From Massilia phosphatilytica (lineage in GTDB: Bacteria > Pseudomonadota > Gammaproteobacteria > Burkholderiales > Burkholderiaceae_D): 64,000 nucleotides of DNA. Made by a program: the position numbers and the translations under genes. How positions within the stretch are numbered: the first letter of the stretch is position 1; each line of letters begins with the position of its first letter. The notes beneath the pieces were generated by a model. It ran no database searches and was not told the DNA's origin. It was given only the letters and a program-made list of their open reading frames with translations. The stretch is taken from assembly GCF_002968015.1 (NCBI RefSeq), contig NZ_PUIP01000020.1, positions 88,484 through 152,483 of the forward strand. Direction: 5' to 3'. Below are positions 17,283 through 24,622 of the stretch, piece after piece.

Positions 17283-17729
17283 TTGGACAACCCGACCGAT
17301 CGTGCCGTTGACCGCAAGCCCGTCGCCTGGAAGATCATGCAGCTCATCACGACGTTTGCCGTGCCGTCTTTGCTTGTTGGCGGCCTACGCCTGGCAGCGT
17401 ACGCTCAACGAGAAACGCCCAGAGGCGACGGGACAATGGGTGAAATCGTCTTCTCGGTATTCTTCGCGTTGTCCATGTGGTCACTGACGATCCTGGTGAC
17501 TGCGCGCCGTCGCATGGCGGTCGTTCGCTGGATCGGTGGGGCCTACATCGCGCTGCTGATCCTCATCAGCCTCGCCGCCCTGTGCTTCCTGATCGATGGC
17601 ATGAAGGCGGGTAACGCGACGGACGCCGCACTCGCGGCCGGCATTACCCTGGTCATCGTCGCCGAATGGTGGTGGCTGTATGCGTTTGCCTTCTCGGCGG
17701 AAGCCGCGCGTTATGTCGATCCCGCATGA
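17283..17729 (+). CDS. Small membrane protein of unknown function
   Basis: A 148-residue protein, if it starts at the TTG two bases downstream of the AraC stop codon; an ATG at 17337 would shorten it to 130 residues. The TTG start gives a soluble N-terminus of about 18 residues before the first helix, which looks natural, but neither start has a convincing ribosome binding site. Four hydrophobic segments are visible (about residues 18-40, 52-75, 83-105 and 118-140). No family is recognised. It converges with the CBS-domain protein gene 21 bases away. Confidence 0.55.
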   Translation: MDNPTDRAVDRKPVAWKIMQLITTFAVPSLLVGGLRLAAYAQRETPRGDGTMGEIVFSVFFALSMWSLTILVTARRRMAVVRWIGGAYIALLILISLAALCFLIDGMKAGNATDAALAAGITLVIVAEWWWLYAFAFSAEAARYVDPA

Positions 17730-17750
17730 ACCCGATTGTATCGAACACCC

Positions 17751-19097
17751 TTAGTCCAGATCATCCTCATCCGCCCCGCGCTCCAGCTGCGGAATCACCT
17801 TCACCAGCAAAATCCGCGGCCCGTTCGTCTTCTTGACGACCACGTCGAACTTCGGAAACTCGATCCGCTGCCCCTGCTTGGGAATATCCCCCAGCTTGGC
17901 CATCAACAGGCCGCCGACGGATTCGACTTCATCGAGCCCCATCTCTTCGTTGTTGATGTCGATGCCGAGCACGCGCTCCAGCGAGACGATCGGCAGGCTG
18001 GCCTTGCCGATGAAGGTGCCGTCGCCCTGCGGCAGCCAGTCGTTTTCGTTGAGGCGGAACTCGTCGCGGATTTCGCCCACGATGGCGCCCAGCAGGTTGT
18101 CCAGCGTGATGAAGCCGACGGGGCGCTTGCCCTTTTCGCCGATCAGCGCGAAGTGCGGGGCGCCGCCGCGGAACCGGCGGAACAGTTCGATCGCGGGCGT
18201 GCGCGCGGAGATCAGGTCGACGGGACGCAGGTATTCGGTCAGGTCGTCCACGTCCTTGCCCGACTGCTCCGCGAAGAACAAATCCTTCAGGTGGATCACG
18301 CCCAGCACTTCCTCGCCGTCCTCGTCGAAATACGGGTAGCGCGAAAAGCGGTTGCGGCGCATCGTGTCGAGGTTTTGCTCGAGTGAGCGGCTCGCGTACA
18401 GCGCGCTCACCTCGTTAATGGGGCGCATGAGGTCCGCCACCGTGTGCTGGGAAAACTCCAGCGACTGCGCGAGGATGTGGCGCTCGTCGTGCGTGAAGCG
18501 CTCGCCCGGCGTGCCGGTGTTCGTGCGCAGGATCAGCTTGAGTTCGTCGTTCGAGTAATGCGTCTCGTGGCCGCCCACGCCGGACAGGCCCGCGACGCGC
18601 AGCACGAGGTTGGCGCTTTCGTTGAGGAGCCAGATGGCCGGATACATCGCCCAGTAGAAGCCGTACAGCGGCACGGCGCTCCACAGGCCCACCGCTTCCG
18701 GCACGCGGATCGCCAGCGACTTCGGTGCCAGCTCGCCCACGACGATGTGCAGGAACGAAATCACGCTGAACGCGACGACGAACGACACGCCGTGGATGAT
18801 CTGCGGGCTGGTGACGCCGACCAGCGAGAACACGGGTTCCAGCAGGTTCGCGAAGGCGGGTTCGCCGACCCAGCCCAGGCCCAGCGATGCGAGCGTGATG
18901 CCCAGCTGGCACGCGGACAGATAGGCGTCGAGCTGGCTGTGGACCTTGTACAGGATGCGTCCGCGCAGGCCGCCCGTCTTGGCGATGGCGCGGACGCGGG
19001 TCTTGCGCAGGGTGACGATGCCGAATTCGGCCGCCACGAAAAAGCCGTTCAGCGCCACCAGCAGCAGCGCGAGAACGACGAGCAATACGTTTTGCAT
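17751..19097 (-). CDS. CNNM/HlyC/CorC family membrane protein with CBS pair
   Basis: A 448-residue protein with the DUF21 (CNNM) transmembrane domain at about 1-195, two CBS domains at about 215-340 and a C-terminal CorC_HlyC transporter-associated domain at about 355-435. Family members take part in magnesium or other divalent cation efflux and in membrane homeostasis; the older name haemolysin is misleading. The N-terminus has the typical LVALNGFFVAAEFGIVTLRK motif. The gene stands alone, with a 48-base gap to the NhaR-like gene on the same strand upstream, so joint transcription is possible. Confidence 0.92.
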   Translation of the reverse strand: MQNVLLVVLALLLVALNGFFVAAEFGIVTLRKTRVRAIAKTGGLRGRILYKVHSQLDAYLSACQLGITLASLGLGWVGEPAFANLLEPVFSLVGVTSPQIIHGVSFVVAFSVISFLHIVVGELAPKSLAIRVPEAVGLWSAVPLYGFYWAMYPAIWLLNESANLVLRVAGLSGVGGHETHYSNDELKLILRTNTGTPGERFTHDERHILAQSLEFSQHTVADLMRPINEVSALYASRSLEQNLDTMRRNRFSRYPYFDEDGEEVLGVIHLKDLFFAEQSGKDVDDLTEYLRPVDLISARTPAIELFRRFRGGAPHFALIGEKGKRPVGFITLDNLLGAIVGEIRDEFRLNENDWLPQGDGTFIGKASLPIVSLERVLGIDINNEEMGLDEVESVGGLLMAKLGDIPKQGQRIEFPKFDVVVKKTNGPRILLVKVIPQLERGADEDDLD

Positions 19098-19145
19098 AGA
19101 AGGTATGTTTAATCGAAAGGCAAAAGCCGAGCTGCATTGTAACGG

Positions 19146-20057
19146 TCAGGCCGGCGGCGTGGCTTTTTGCGACCCCGCCAGGATGGCCTCGACCGCCGGG
19201 TGCATGATCTTGCGGTCGCTCGAGATCATGTAGAACTGTTCGCGCACCGTCGGCACCGACCCGACCCGCACCGCGCCGAACTGCTCGGCGACGTCGTCCG
19301 CCAGCGCGGCCGGCGCGAAGAACAGGCCCAGGCCACGCCGGCCGAACGTGTTGAGCAGGGCGTTGTCTTCGAACTCGCCGACCACGTCCGGCCGCACGTG
19401 GTGCTGCACGAACCATTCGTCGATCTTGCCGCGCAGGGCATTATTACGTGCCGGCAGCAGGAACGGCGCGCCGTTCAGATTCTGCGGAAAGCCGTCGCCC
19501 GCGCCGCCGTACTGCCCCGCGAGCGCGGGCGTGCCCACGACCACCATCTCGCTGTCGAACAGCTGGTGGCTGAAGACCTTCAACGTCGCGCCGGCGCGCA
19601 CTTCGCGGTCGGTCAGCACGACGTCCAGCTTGTGCAGCGCGAGGTCGGCCAGCAGCGCCTCGAACTGGTCTTCGTAGCACACGATGCGCACGGGCCGGTC
19701 CATGCGCGTGACCGCTTCCAGCATGCGGTAGGCCGACAGCTTCGGCAGCGAGTCCGAGATGCCCACCGTGAGACGCGTGCGGCCGCTGTCGAATTCGTTC
19801 AGCGCTTCCTGCATCTGCTCGCCCAGCAGGAAAATCTGGTCGGCATAGCCCAGCGCCAGCCGTCCCGCTTCCGTCAACACGAGCCGCCGGCCCTGCTGCG
19901 CGAACAGCGTCTTGCCCAGCGATTGCTCCAGCAGCGTCAATTGCGAGCTGACCGTCTGCACGGCGAGCCCGAGCCGTTCCGCGGCGCGCGTGATGCCGCC
20001 TTCGTTGGCCACGACCCAGAAGTAGTACAGGTGGCGGAAATTGATGTCGTTTTTCAT
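19146..20057 (-). CDS. nhaR: NhaR-like LysR family regulator
   Basis: A 303-residue LysR protein whose N-terminus (NFRHLYYFWVVANEGGITRAA) and effector domain closely follow E. coli NhaR, the sodium-responsive activator of the antiporter gene nhaA. The winged helix spans about residues 6-65 and the effector domain about 95-295. No Na+/H+ antiporter gene is next to it; instead it is divergent from a DUF475-TerD operon, the likely target. The 122-base intergenic region includes an imperfect CGAAG...CTTCG inverted repeat. The gene symbol reflects family resemblance, not proven orthology. Confidence 0.85.
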   Translation of the reverse strand: MKNDINFRHLYYFWVVANEGGITRAAERLGLAVQTVSSQLTLLEQSLGKTLFAQQGRRLVLTEAGRLALGYADQIFLLGEQMQEALNEFDSGRTRLTVGISDSLPKLSAYRMLEAVTRMDRPVRIVCYEDQFEALLADLALHKLDVVLTDREVRAGATLKVFSHQLFDSEMVVVGTPALAGQYGGAGDGFPQNLNGAPFLLPARNNALRGKIDEWFVQHHVRPDVVGEFEDNALLNTFGRRGLGLFFAPAALADDVAEQFGAVRVGSVPTVREQFYMISSDRKIMHPAVEAILAGSQKATPPA

Positions 20058-20083
20058 TGGCGTAAGGATAACGCAGATTTTTA

Positions 20084-20108
20084 CGAAGTAATCATCATAT
20101 TATCTTCG
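20084..20108. promoter_or_regulatory. Candidate operator between nhaR-like gene and DUF475 operon
   Basis: An imperfect inverted repeat: CGAAG-TAA at 20084-20091 and TTA-T-CTTCG at 20100-20108 enclose an AT-rich core in the divergent intergenic region. It is much richer in A and T than its surroundings. Position and symmetry suit a LysR-type binding site, but there is no exact T-N11-A match. Confidence 0.35.
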
Positions 20109-20179
20109 CTTTTTCGATTGGGTAGACACCTCTACACTGCGCCTTGTCAACAACACATATCCCGAAAGGGGAGAAAAGA

Positions 20180-21250
20180 ATGAAGCATTTCCAAATGTCA
20201 TTCATCGTGACGGCCGTGTGCCTGCTGGGCTCGGCCTGGTGGGGCTATGAACATGCCGGCGTGGCCGGCGCGCTGACGGCGATGGGTATCGCCGCGATTC
20301 TCGCGGTGATGGAAGTTTCGCTGTCGTTCGACAACGCCGTGGTCAACGCGTCCGTGCTGAAGACCTGGGACCCGTTCTGGAAAAAGCTGTTCCTGGGCGT
20401 GGGCATCATCATCGCCGTGTTCGGTATGCGCCTGCTGTTCCCGCTCGTGATCGTCGCGGTGGCGGCCGACCTGGGCCTGATGGACGTGTGGAACATGGCC
20501 TTGCAGGATCCGAAGCAATACTCGATGCACCTGACGAACCACCACGCGGAAGTGGCGGCATTCGGCGGCATGTTCCTGCTGCTGGTTTTCCTGAACTTCC
20601 TGTTCGATGACGAGAAGGAGCATCACTGGCTCGGCCACTTCGAAGCCAAACTCGGCTCGCTCGGCAAGGTGTCGTCGATCGCCGTGATGATTTCCATCGG
20701 TGCGCTGATGGCCAGCCTGGCGCTGGTGCCGGAAGCCCAGAAGATGGTCGTGCTGATCTCGGGCCTGTGGGGCATCCTGATCTACGTCGGCGTGGACGTG
20801 CTGTCGAACCTGCTCGAGAAGTCGGAAGAGGGTGGCGGCGACGTGGGCGAGATGGTCAAGCGCGGTGGTATCGGCGGCTTCCTGTACCTGGAAGTGCTGG
20901 ATGCATCGTTCAGCTTCGACGGCGTGATCGGCGCGTTCGCCATCACCAACGACGTCGTGATCATCATGCTGGGCCTGGCGATCGGTGCAATGTTCGTGCG
21001 TTCGCTCACGGTGTACCTGGTGGAAAAGGGCACGCTCGACCAGTTCGTGTACCTGGAGCACGGCGCTCACTACGCGATCGGCATCCTGGCCTTGATCATG
21101 TTGGCGAGTATGAAGTTCCACGTGCCGGAGCTGGTCACGGGCCTGGCGGGTGTCGCCTTCATCGGTGCCTCGGTGTGGTCGTCGATCCGGTATCGCAAGA
21201 AGCAGGAAGCGTTGGGTGTGGGCGGCAAAGAGCTGGCCCACGTCGAATGA
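20180..21250 (+). CDS. DUF475 family integral membrane protein (TerC-like)
   Basis: A 356-residue polytopic protein with about nine hydrophobic segments. Two intramembrane acidic motifs, MEVSLSFDNAVVNA (about 44-57) and LDASFSFDGVIGAF (about 240-253), match the paired acidic motifs of the TerC/DUF475 superfamily, implicated in metal (for instance Mn2+) export and the Ter stress response. The ATG at 20180 has GGGGAG upstream; a TTG 36 bases earlier is a weaker alternative. It begins an operon with two TerD proteins and an AIM24-like protein. Confidence 0.9.
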   Translation: MKHFQMSFIVTAVCLLGSAWWGYEHAGVAGALTAMGIAAILAVMEVSLSFDNAVVNASVLKTWDPFWKKLFLGVGIIIAVFGMRLLFPLVIVAVAADLGLMDVWNMALQDPKQYSMHLTNHHAEVAAFGGMFLLLVFLNFLFDDEKEHHWLGHFEAKLGSLGKVSSIAVMISIGALMASLALVPEAQKMVVLISGLWGILIYVGVDVLSNLLEKSEEGGGDVGEMVKRGGIGGFLYLEVLDASFSFDGVIGAFAITNDVVIIMLGLAIGAMFVRSLTVYLVEKGTLDQFVYLEHGAHYAIGILALIMLASMKFHVPELVTGLAGVAFIGASVWSSIRYRKKQEALGVGGKELAHVE

Positions 21251-21286
21251 ACGAAGCAGTACTTTTAAACCTGAAGGAGAATCATC

Positions 21287-21862
21287 ATGGCAATCAGCTT
21301 GCAAAAAGGCGGTAACGTCAACCTGTCGAAGGAAGCACCGGGCCTGTCCAGCCTGAAACTGGGCCTCGGCTGGGACGTGCGCGCCACCGATGGCGCCGCG
21401 TTCGACCTGGACGGCGTCGCGTTCCTGCTGAACCAGTCGGGCAAGGTCCGCTCGGATTCCGACTTCATCTTCTACAACAACGCCAAGTCGGCCGACGGCT
21501 CGGTGCAGCACTCGGGCGACAACCGTACCGGTGCCGGCGAGGGCGATGACGAGACCCTCAGCATCGACCTGACGAAGGTCCCGGCCGACGTCGACCGCAT
21601 CGTGCTGGCCGTGACGATCCACGAAGGCGATACGCGCCGCCAGAACTTCGGCATGGTCGGCAAGGCGTTCATCCGCTGCATCAACGCGGCCAACAACAGC
21701 GAGATCGCCCGCTACGACCTGTCCGAAGACGGTTCGACCGAGTCGGCCATGATTTTCGGCGAGGTGTATCGTAACGGCGCGGACTGGAAGTTCCGCGCGG
21801 TGGGCCAAGGTTTCAACGGCGGCCTCGGCCCCCTCGCCAAGAACTATGGCGTGAGCGTCTAA
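21287..21862 (+). CDS. TerD family stress protein
   Basis: A 191-residue TerD-fold protein. It carries the family start (MAISLQKGGNVNLSK), the GLGWDVR strand, and the calcium-binding signature GDNRTGAGEGDDE at about 77-89. TerD proteins are calcium-binding cytosolic beta-sandwiches associated with tellurite and other envelope or metal stress, thought to work with TerC-like membrane proteins. AAGGAGAATCATC precedes the ATG. The neighbours (DUF475 upstream; AIM24-like and a second TerD downstream) form a recognised type of Ter cassette; the spacing of about 35 bases on each side indicates one operon. Confidence 0.95.
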   Translation: MAISLQKGGNVNLSKEAPGLSSLKLGLGWDVRATDGAAFDLDGVAFLLNQSGKVRSDSDFIFYNNAKSADGSVQHSGDNRTGAGEGDDETLSIDLTKVPADVDRIVLAVTIHEGDTRRQNFGMVGKAFIRCINAANNSEIARYDLSEDGSTESAMIFGEVYRNGADWKFRAVGQGFNGGLGPLAKNYGVSV

Positions 21863-21891
21863 TTTAATACGCCGGCCTGAAAGGAAGCCAA

Positions 21892-22587
21892 ATGCCAGTG
21901 TTTACCGTGACCGGGGACGTCGATCCCTTCCTCCATGTGGCGCTGAAGCGCGGTGAGACCATCTACTGCGAATCGGATGCGATGGTCATGATGGAATCGA
22001 CGCTCGACCTCAAGGGCAAGATGAAGGGGGGCCTGGGCAGCGCGCTGATGCGCACCTTCGCCAACGGTGAGTCGTTCTTCCAGCAGCACATCGAAGCGAC
22101 CCGCGGCGACGGCGATTGCCTGCTGTCTCCCACGCTGCCGGGCGCGATGCAAGTGGTCGACTGCGGCCCGAACCAGTTCATCATCAGCGACGGTGCGTTC
22201 GTCGCGGCCAGTTCCGGCGTCGACCTGCGCGTGCGCACCCAGAGTCTCGGCAATGCGCTGTTCGCCCAGAGCGGCGGCTTTTTCGTGACCGAAACCACGG
22301 GCAGCGGACAGGTCGTCGTCTCCGGCTTCGGCTCGATGAACGTGCTGGAGGTGGAACCAGGCAAGGACGCGATCATCGACAACTCGCACGTCGTCGCCTG
22401 GGACAGCACGTTGCACTACGAGGTCTCGATCACGACCGGCACCAGCGGCGGCTTCCTGGGTAACCTCATCAACAGCCAGACCAGCGGCGAGGGCCTCGTC
22501 CTGCGCTTCTCCGGTCGCGGCAAGATTTATGTCTGTTCGCGCAACCGCACCACGTTCAAGGCGTGGGTGCAGGCGCCCGGACGCTGA
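21892..22587 (+). CDS. TIGR00266/AIM24 family protein
   Basis: A 231-residue beta-rich protein of the TIGR00266 (AIM24-like) family, a trimeric-looking fold of unknown biochemical function. Visible family features are GETIYCESDAMVMME near residues 22-36, a glycine-rich loop (GKMKGGLGSALMR, about 42-54) and the C-terminal EGLVLRFSGRGKIYVCSRN region. Placed between two terD genes, it is likely part of the Ter stress response, where AIM24-like proteins recur. GGAAG precedes the ATG and it follows the first terD by 29 bases. Confidence 0.88.
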   Translation: MPVFTVTGDVDPFLHVALKRGETIYCESDAMVMMESTLDLKGKMKGGLGSALMRTFANGESFFQQHIEATRGDGDCLLSPTLPGAMQVVDCGPNQFIISDGAFVAASSGVDLRVRTQSLGNALFAQSGGFFVTETTGSGQVVVSGFGSMNVLEVEPGKDAIIDNSHVVAWDSTLHYEVSITTGTSGGFLGNLINSQTSGEGLVLRFSGRGKIYVCSRNRTTFKAWVQAPGR

Positions 22588-22608
22588 CAATCAAAGGAGT
22601 AGTCAATC

Positions 22609-23190
22609 ATGGCAGTCAATCTGCAGAAGGGCCAGAAGATCTCGCTGGAGAAGGAAGCCGGCGGCGCCCTGTCCCGCGTGACGATGGGCCTCGGCTGGGA
22701 CGTCGCGAAGTCCGGTGGATTCTTCGGCTTCGGCGCGAAGAGCCAGGCGGTGGACCTGGACGCGTCGGTCGTGATGTTCGACGACGCGAACCGCCCGGTC
22801 GACGTGGTCTGGTTCCGCCAACTGAAAAGCCGTGACGGCAGCATCACGCATACCGGCGATAACCGCACGGGTGCCGGCGATGGCGATGACGAGCAGATCG
22901 TCGTCGACCTGCGCACGGTGCCGGCGAACGTGAAGTCGCTCGTCTTCACCGTCAACAGCTTCACGGGCCAGAATTTTTCGACGGTCCAGAACGCGTTCTG
23001 CCGCCTGTTCGACACGGGCAACGGCAAGGAGATCGCGCGCTTCGACCTGTCGGTGCAAGGCTCGCACACGGCCCAGATCATGGCCAAGCTGTACCGCCAT
23101 AACGGCGAGTGGAAGATGCATGCGATCGGCGAGAACGGCACCGGTCGCACGTTCGACGACCTGATGCCGCTGATCGTCCCGCACCTGTAA
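22609..23190 (+). CDS. TerD family stress protein (second copy)
   Basis: A 193-residue paralogue of the TerD protein two genes upstream, with the same framework: MAVNLQKGQKISLEKE, GLGWDVAKS and the calcium-binding signature GDNRTGAGDGDDE near residues 83-95. It differs by an insertion with FFGFGAKS around residue 38 and a different C-terminus, so the copies are old rather than a recent duplication. AAGGAG precedes the ATG. It is the last gene of the operon; three hairpins follow. Confidence 0.95.
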   Translation: MAVNLQKGQKISLEKEAGGALSRVTMGLGWDVAKSGGFFGFGAKSQAVDLDASVVMFDDANRPVDVVWFRQLKSRDGSITHTGDNRTGAGDGDDEQIVVDLRTVPANVKSLVFTVNSFTGQNFSTVQNAFCRLFDTGNGKEIARFDLSVQGSHTAQIMAKLYRHNGEWKMHAIGENGTGRTFDDLMPLIVPHL

Positions 23191-23207
23191 CACGTTTTTT
23201 GTCGTCC

Positions 23208-23259
23208 CTGCGGACCAGTCTCCGTCCGCAGATCCAACGTGGGCGGCTTGGCGCCCACG
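23208..23259 (+). terminator. Two hairpins at the end of the Ter operon
   Basis: CTGCGGA (23208-23214) pairs with TCCGCAG (23225-23231), and CGTGGGCG (23238-23245) pairs with CGCCCACG (23252-23259), the latter followed by CCTTTT. They precede the stronger intrinsic terminator and are probably additional termination or mRNA-stabilising structures. Confidence 0.5.
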
Positions 23260-23266
23260 CCTTTTA

Positions 23267-23294
23267 ACGGCTCCTTCGGGAGCCGTCTTTTTTT
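23267..23294 (+). terminator. Intrinsic terminator of the Ter operon
   Basis: ACGGCTCC (23267-23274), a TTCG tetraloop, GGAGCCGT (23279-23286), then C and seven T residues: a textbook Rho-independent terminator on the plus strand, 76 bases beyond the second terD gene. Confidence 0.92.
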
Positions 23295-23305
23295 GTAAAT
23301 ATCGC

Positions 23306-23334
23306 TTGACGACGATACGCCTCCGGCGTACTGT
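23306..23334 (+). promoter_or_regulatory. Sigma-70-type promoter of the GntR-ABC operon
   Basis: TTGACG at 23306-23311 and TACTGT at 23329-23334 are separated by exactly 17 bases, upstream of the GntR gene start at 23361. The -10 overlaps the left half of the palindromic operator, as expected for autorepression. Confidence 0.65.
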
Positions 23335-23352
23335 ATTACTCAATTAATACAG
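23331..23352. promoter_or_regulatory. Palindromic operator, probable GntR (YtrA-type) binding site
   Basis: CTGTATTA (23331-23338) and TAATACAG (23345-23352) form a perfect 8-6-8 inverted repeat nine bases before the GntR start codon. YtrA-subfamily regulators bind such AT-rich palindromes in their own promoters. The match to this regulator is inferred from position. Confidence 0.75.
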
Positions 23353-23360
23353 TAGACACC

Positions 23361-23753
23361 ATGCCCTCACATACCGCCAACCTGTTTTCCATCGCGACCG
23401 GCTCGTCCGAACCGATCTACCGCCAGCTCGTTGAGCAGGTGCGCCGCCTGTCCGCCAGCGGCCAGCTCCGCCCCGGCGACGAGATGCCGTCCGTGCGCGA
23501 GATCGCGCAGGCGCTGGCGCTCAATCCGATGACCGTCTCGAAGGCGTACAGCCTGCTGGAAATGGAAGGCGTGCTGGCGCGCCGGCGGGGGCTCGGCATG
23601 GTGGTCGCCGATTCCGCATCGGCGCAACCGGCCGACCGCGCCGGTCTGCTCCGCCCTACGCTCGAACGTGCCGCCGTCGAGGCGCGCCAGCTCGAGCTCG
23701 ATCCTGAAACCGTCCTGTCCTTGTTCGCAACTATTCTGAAGGAAACAAAATGA
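23361..23753 (+). CDS. GntR family regulator, YtrA subfamily
   Basis: A 130-residue regulator: winged helix at about residues 14-82 (PIYRQLVEQVRRLSASGQLRPG and the recognition region PSVREIAQALALNPMTVSKAY), then a short helical C-terminus. This compact form is the YtrA subfamily, which usually represses its own operon of ABC transporter genes. The stop overlaps the ATPase start (ATGA). A perfect palindrome overlaps the -10 element just upstream. The inducing signal is unknown; family examples respond to cell-wall antibiotics or other envelope stress. Confidence 0.93.
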   Translation: MPSHTANLFSIATGSSEPIYRQLVEQVRRLSASGQLRPGDEMPSVREIAQALALNPMTVSKAYSLLEMEGVLARRRGLGMVVADSASAQPADRAGLLRPTLERAAVEARQLELDPETVLSLFATILKETK

Positions 23754-24622
23754 GTGCCGCTATCGTTAGCATGTCCTCGGTCAGCAAGTCGTTCGGCAGC
23801 CAGCAGGTGCTCGCCGGCCTCGACTGGCAGATCGCACCCGGCCAGGTCGTCGGCCTGCTGGGCCGCAATGGCGCCGGCAAGTCCACGCTGCTCGAGTGCA
23901 TGCTCGGGTTGCGCGAGGCCGACGGCGGCAGCGTCGCGCTGTTCGGCGAAGGCGTCGCCGCACTGTCGGACGAAGCCAGGGGCCGTATCGGCTACGTCCC
24001 GCAGCGCACCGACCTGTTCGACTGGCTGACGCCCGTGCAGATGTTCGACTACTTCCGCGCGATGTACCCGCGCTGGAACCAGGCCAAGGTCGAGGGCCTG
24101 CTGTCGCGCTGGAACTTCGGCCCGCAGCTGCGCAACAAGCCGATCAAGCGGCTCTCCGGCGGCGAGCAGCAGAGGCTCGCCATCATCCGCGCGCTGGCGC
24201 ACGAGCCGGAACTGCTGATCCTCGACGAACCCGTGTCCGCGCTCGACCCCGTCGGCCGGCGCGAATTCCTGCGCGAGCTGGTCGACCAGGTGATCGAGCG
24301 GGGGACGACGGTCGTGTTCTCGACGCACATTCTGTCCGACCTGGAACGCGTCGCGTTCGACCTCGCGTTCTTGAAAGATGGTCGCATCGCATTGCAGGGC
24401 CAGACGGACGCGCTGCTGGAAGGCGCGCGCCGCATCGTCGTGCCGGTCGCAGCGTTGCCGGGCGCGCCGCTGGCAGGGGAGTTGCGCCGCCGCCGGGAGG
24501 GCGCCATGACGAGCGTGATCGTGCAGGCGCCGGGCGAGGATGCGTTGCGCCTCGCGCGCGAGCCGGGCGTGCGCGTGGAACCGCTCACGCTGGAAGACCT
24601 GTTCATCGAGGTGACGCAATGA
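23750..24622 (+). CDS. ABC transporter ATP-binding protein (GntR-linked)
   Basis: A 290-residue ATPase: Walker A GRNGAGKST (about 41-49), signature LSGGEQQR, Walker B LLILDEPVSALDPVGR, switch His in VVFSTHILSDLER. A C-terminal domain of about 70 residues follows, as in YtrB/CcmA-type exporter subunits. It overlaps the regulator upstream and the permease downstream by four bases each, so the three genes form a tightly coupled operon. The transported substrate is unknown. Confidence 0.93.
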   Translation: MSAAIVSMSSVSKSFGSQQVLAGLDWQIAPGQVVGLLGRNGAGKSTLLECMLGLREADGGSVALFGEGVAALSDEARGRIGYVPQRTDLFDWLTPVQMFDYFRAMYPRWNQAKVEGLLSRWNFGPQLRNKPIKRLSGGEQQRLAIIRALAHEPELLILDEPVSALDPVGRREFLRELVDQVIERGTTVVFSTHILSDLERVAFDLAFLKDGRIALQGQTDALLEGARRIVVPVAALPGAPLAGELRRRREGAMTSVIVQAPGEDALRLAREPGVRVEPLTLEDLFIEVTQ

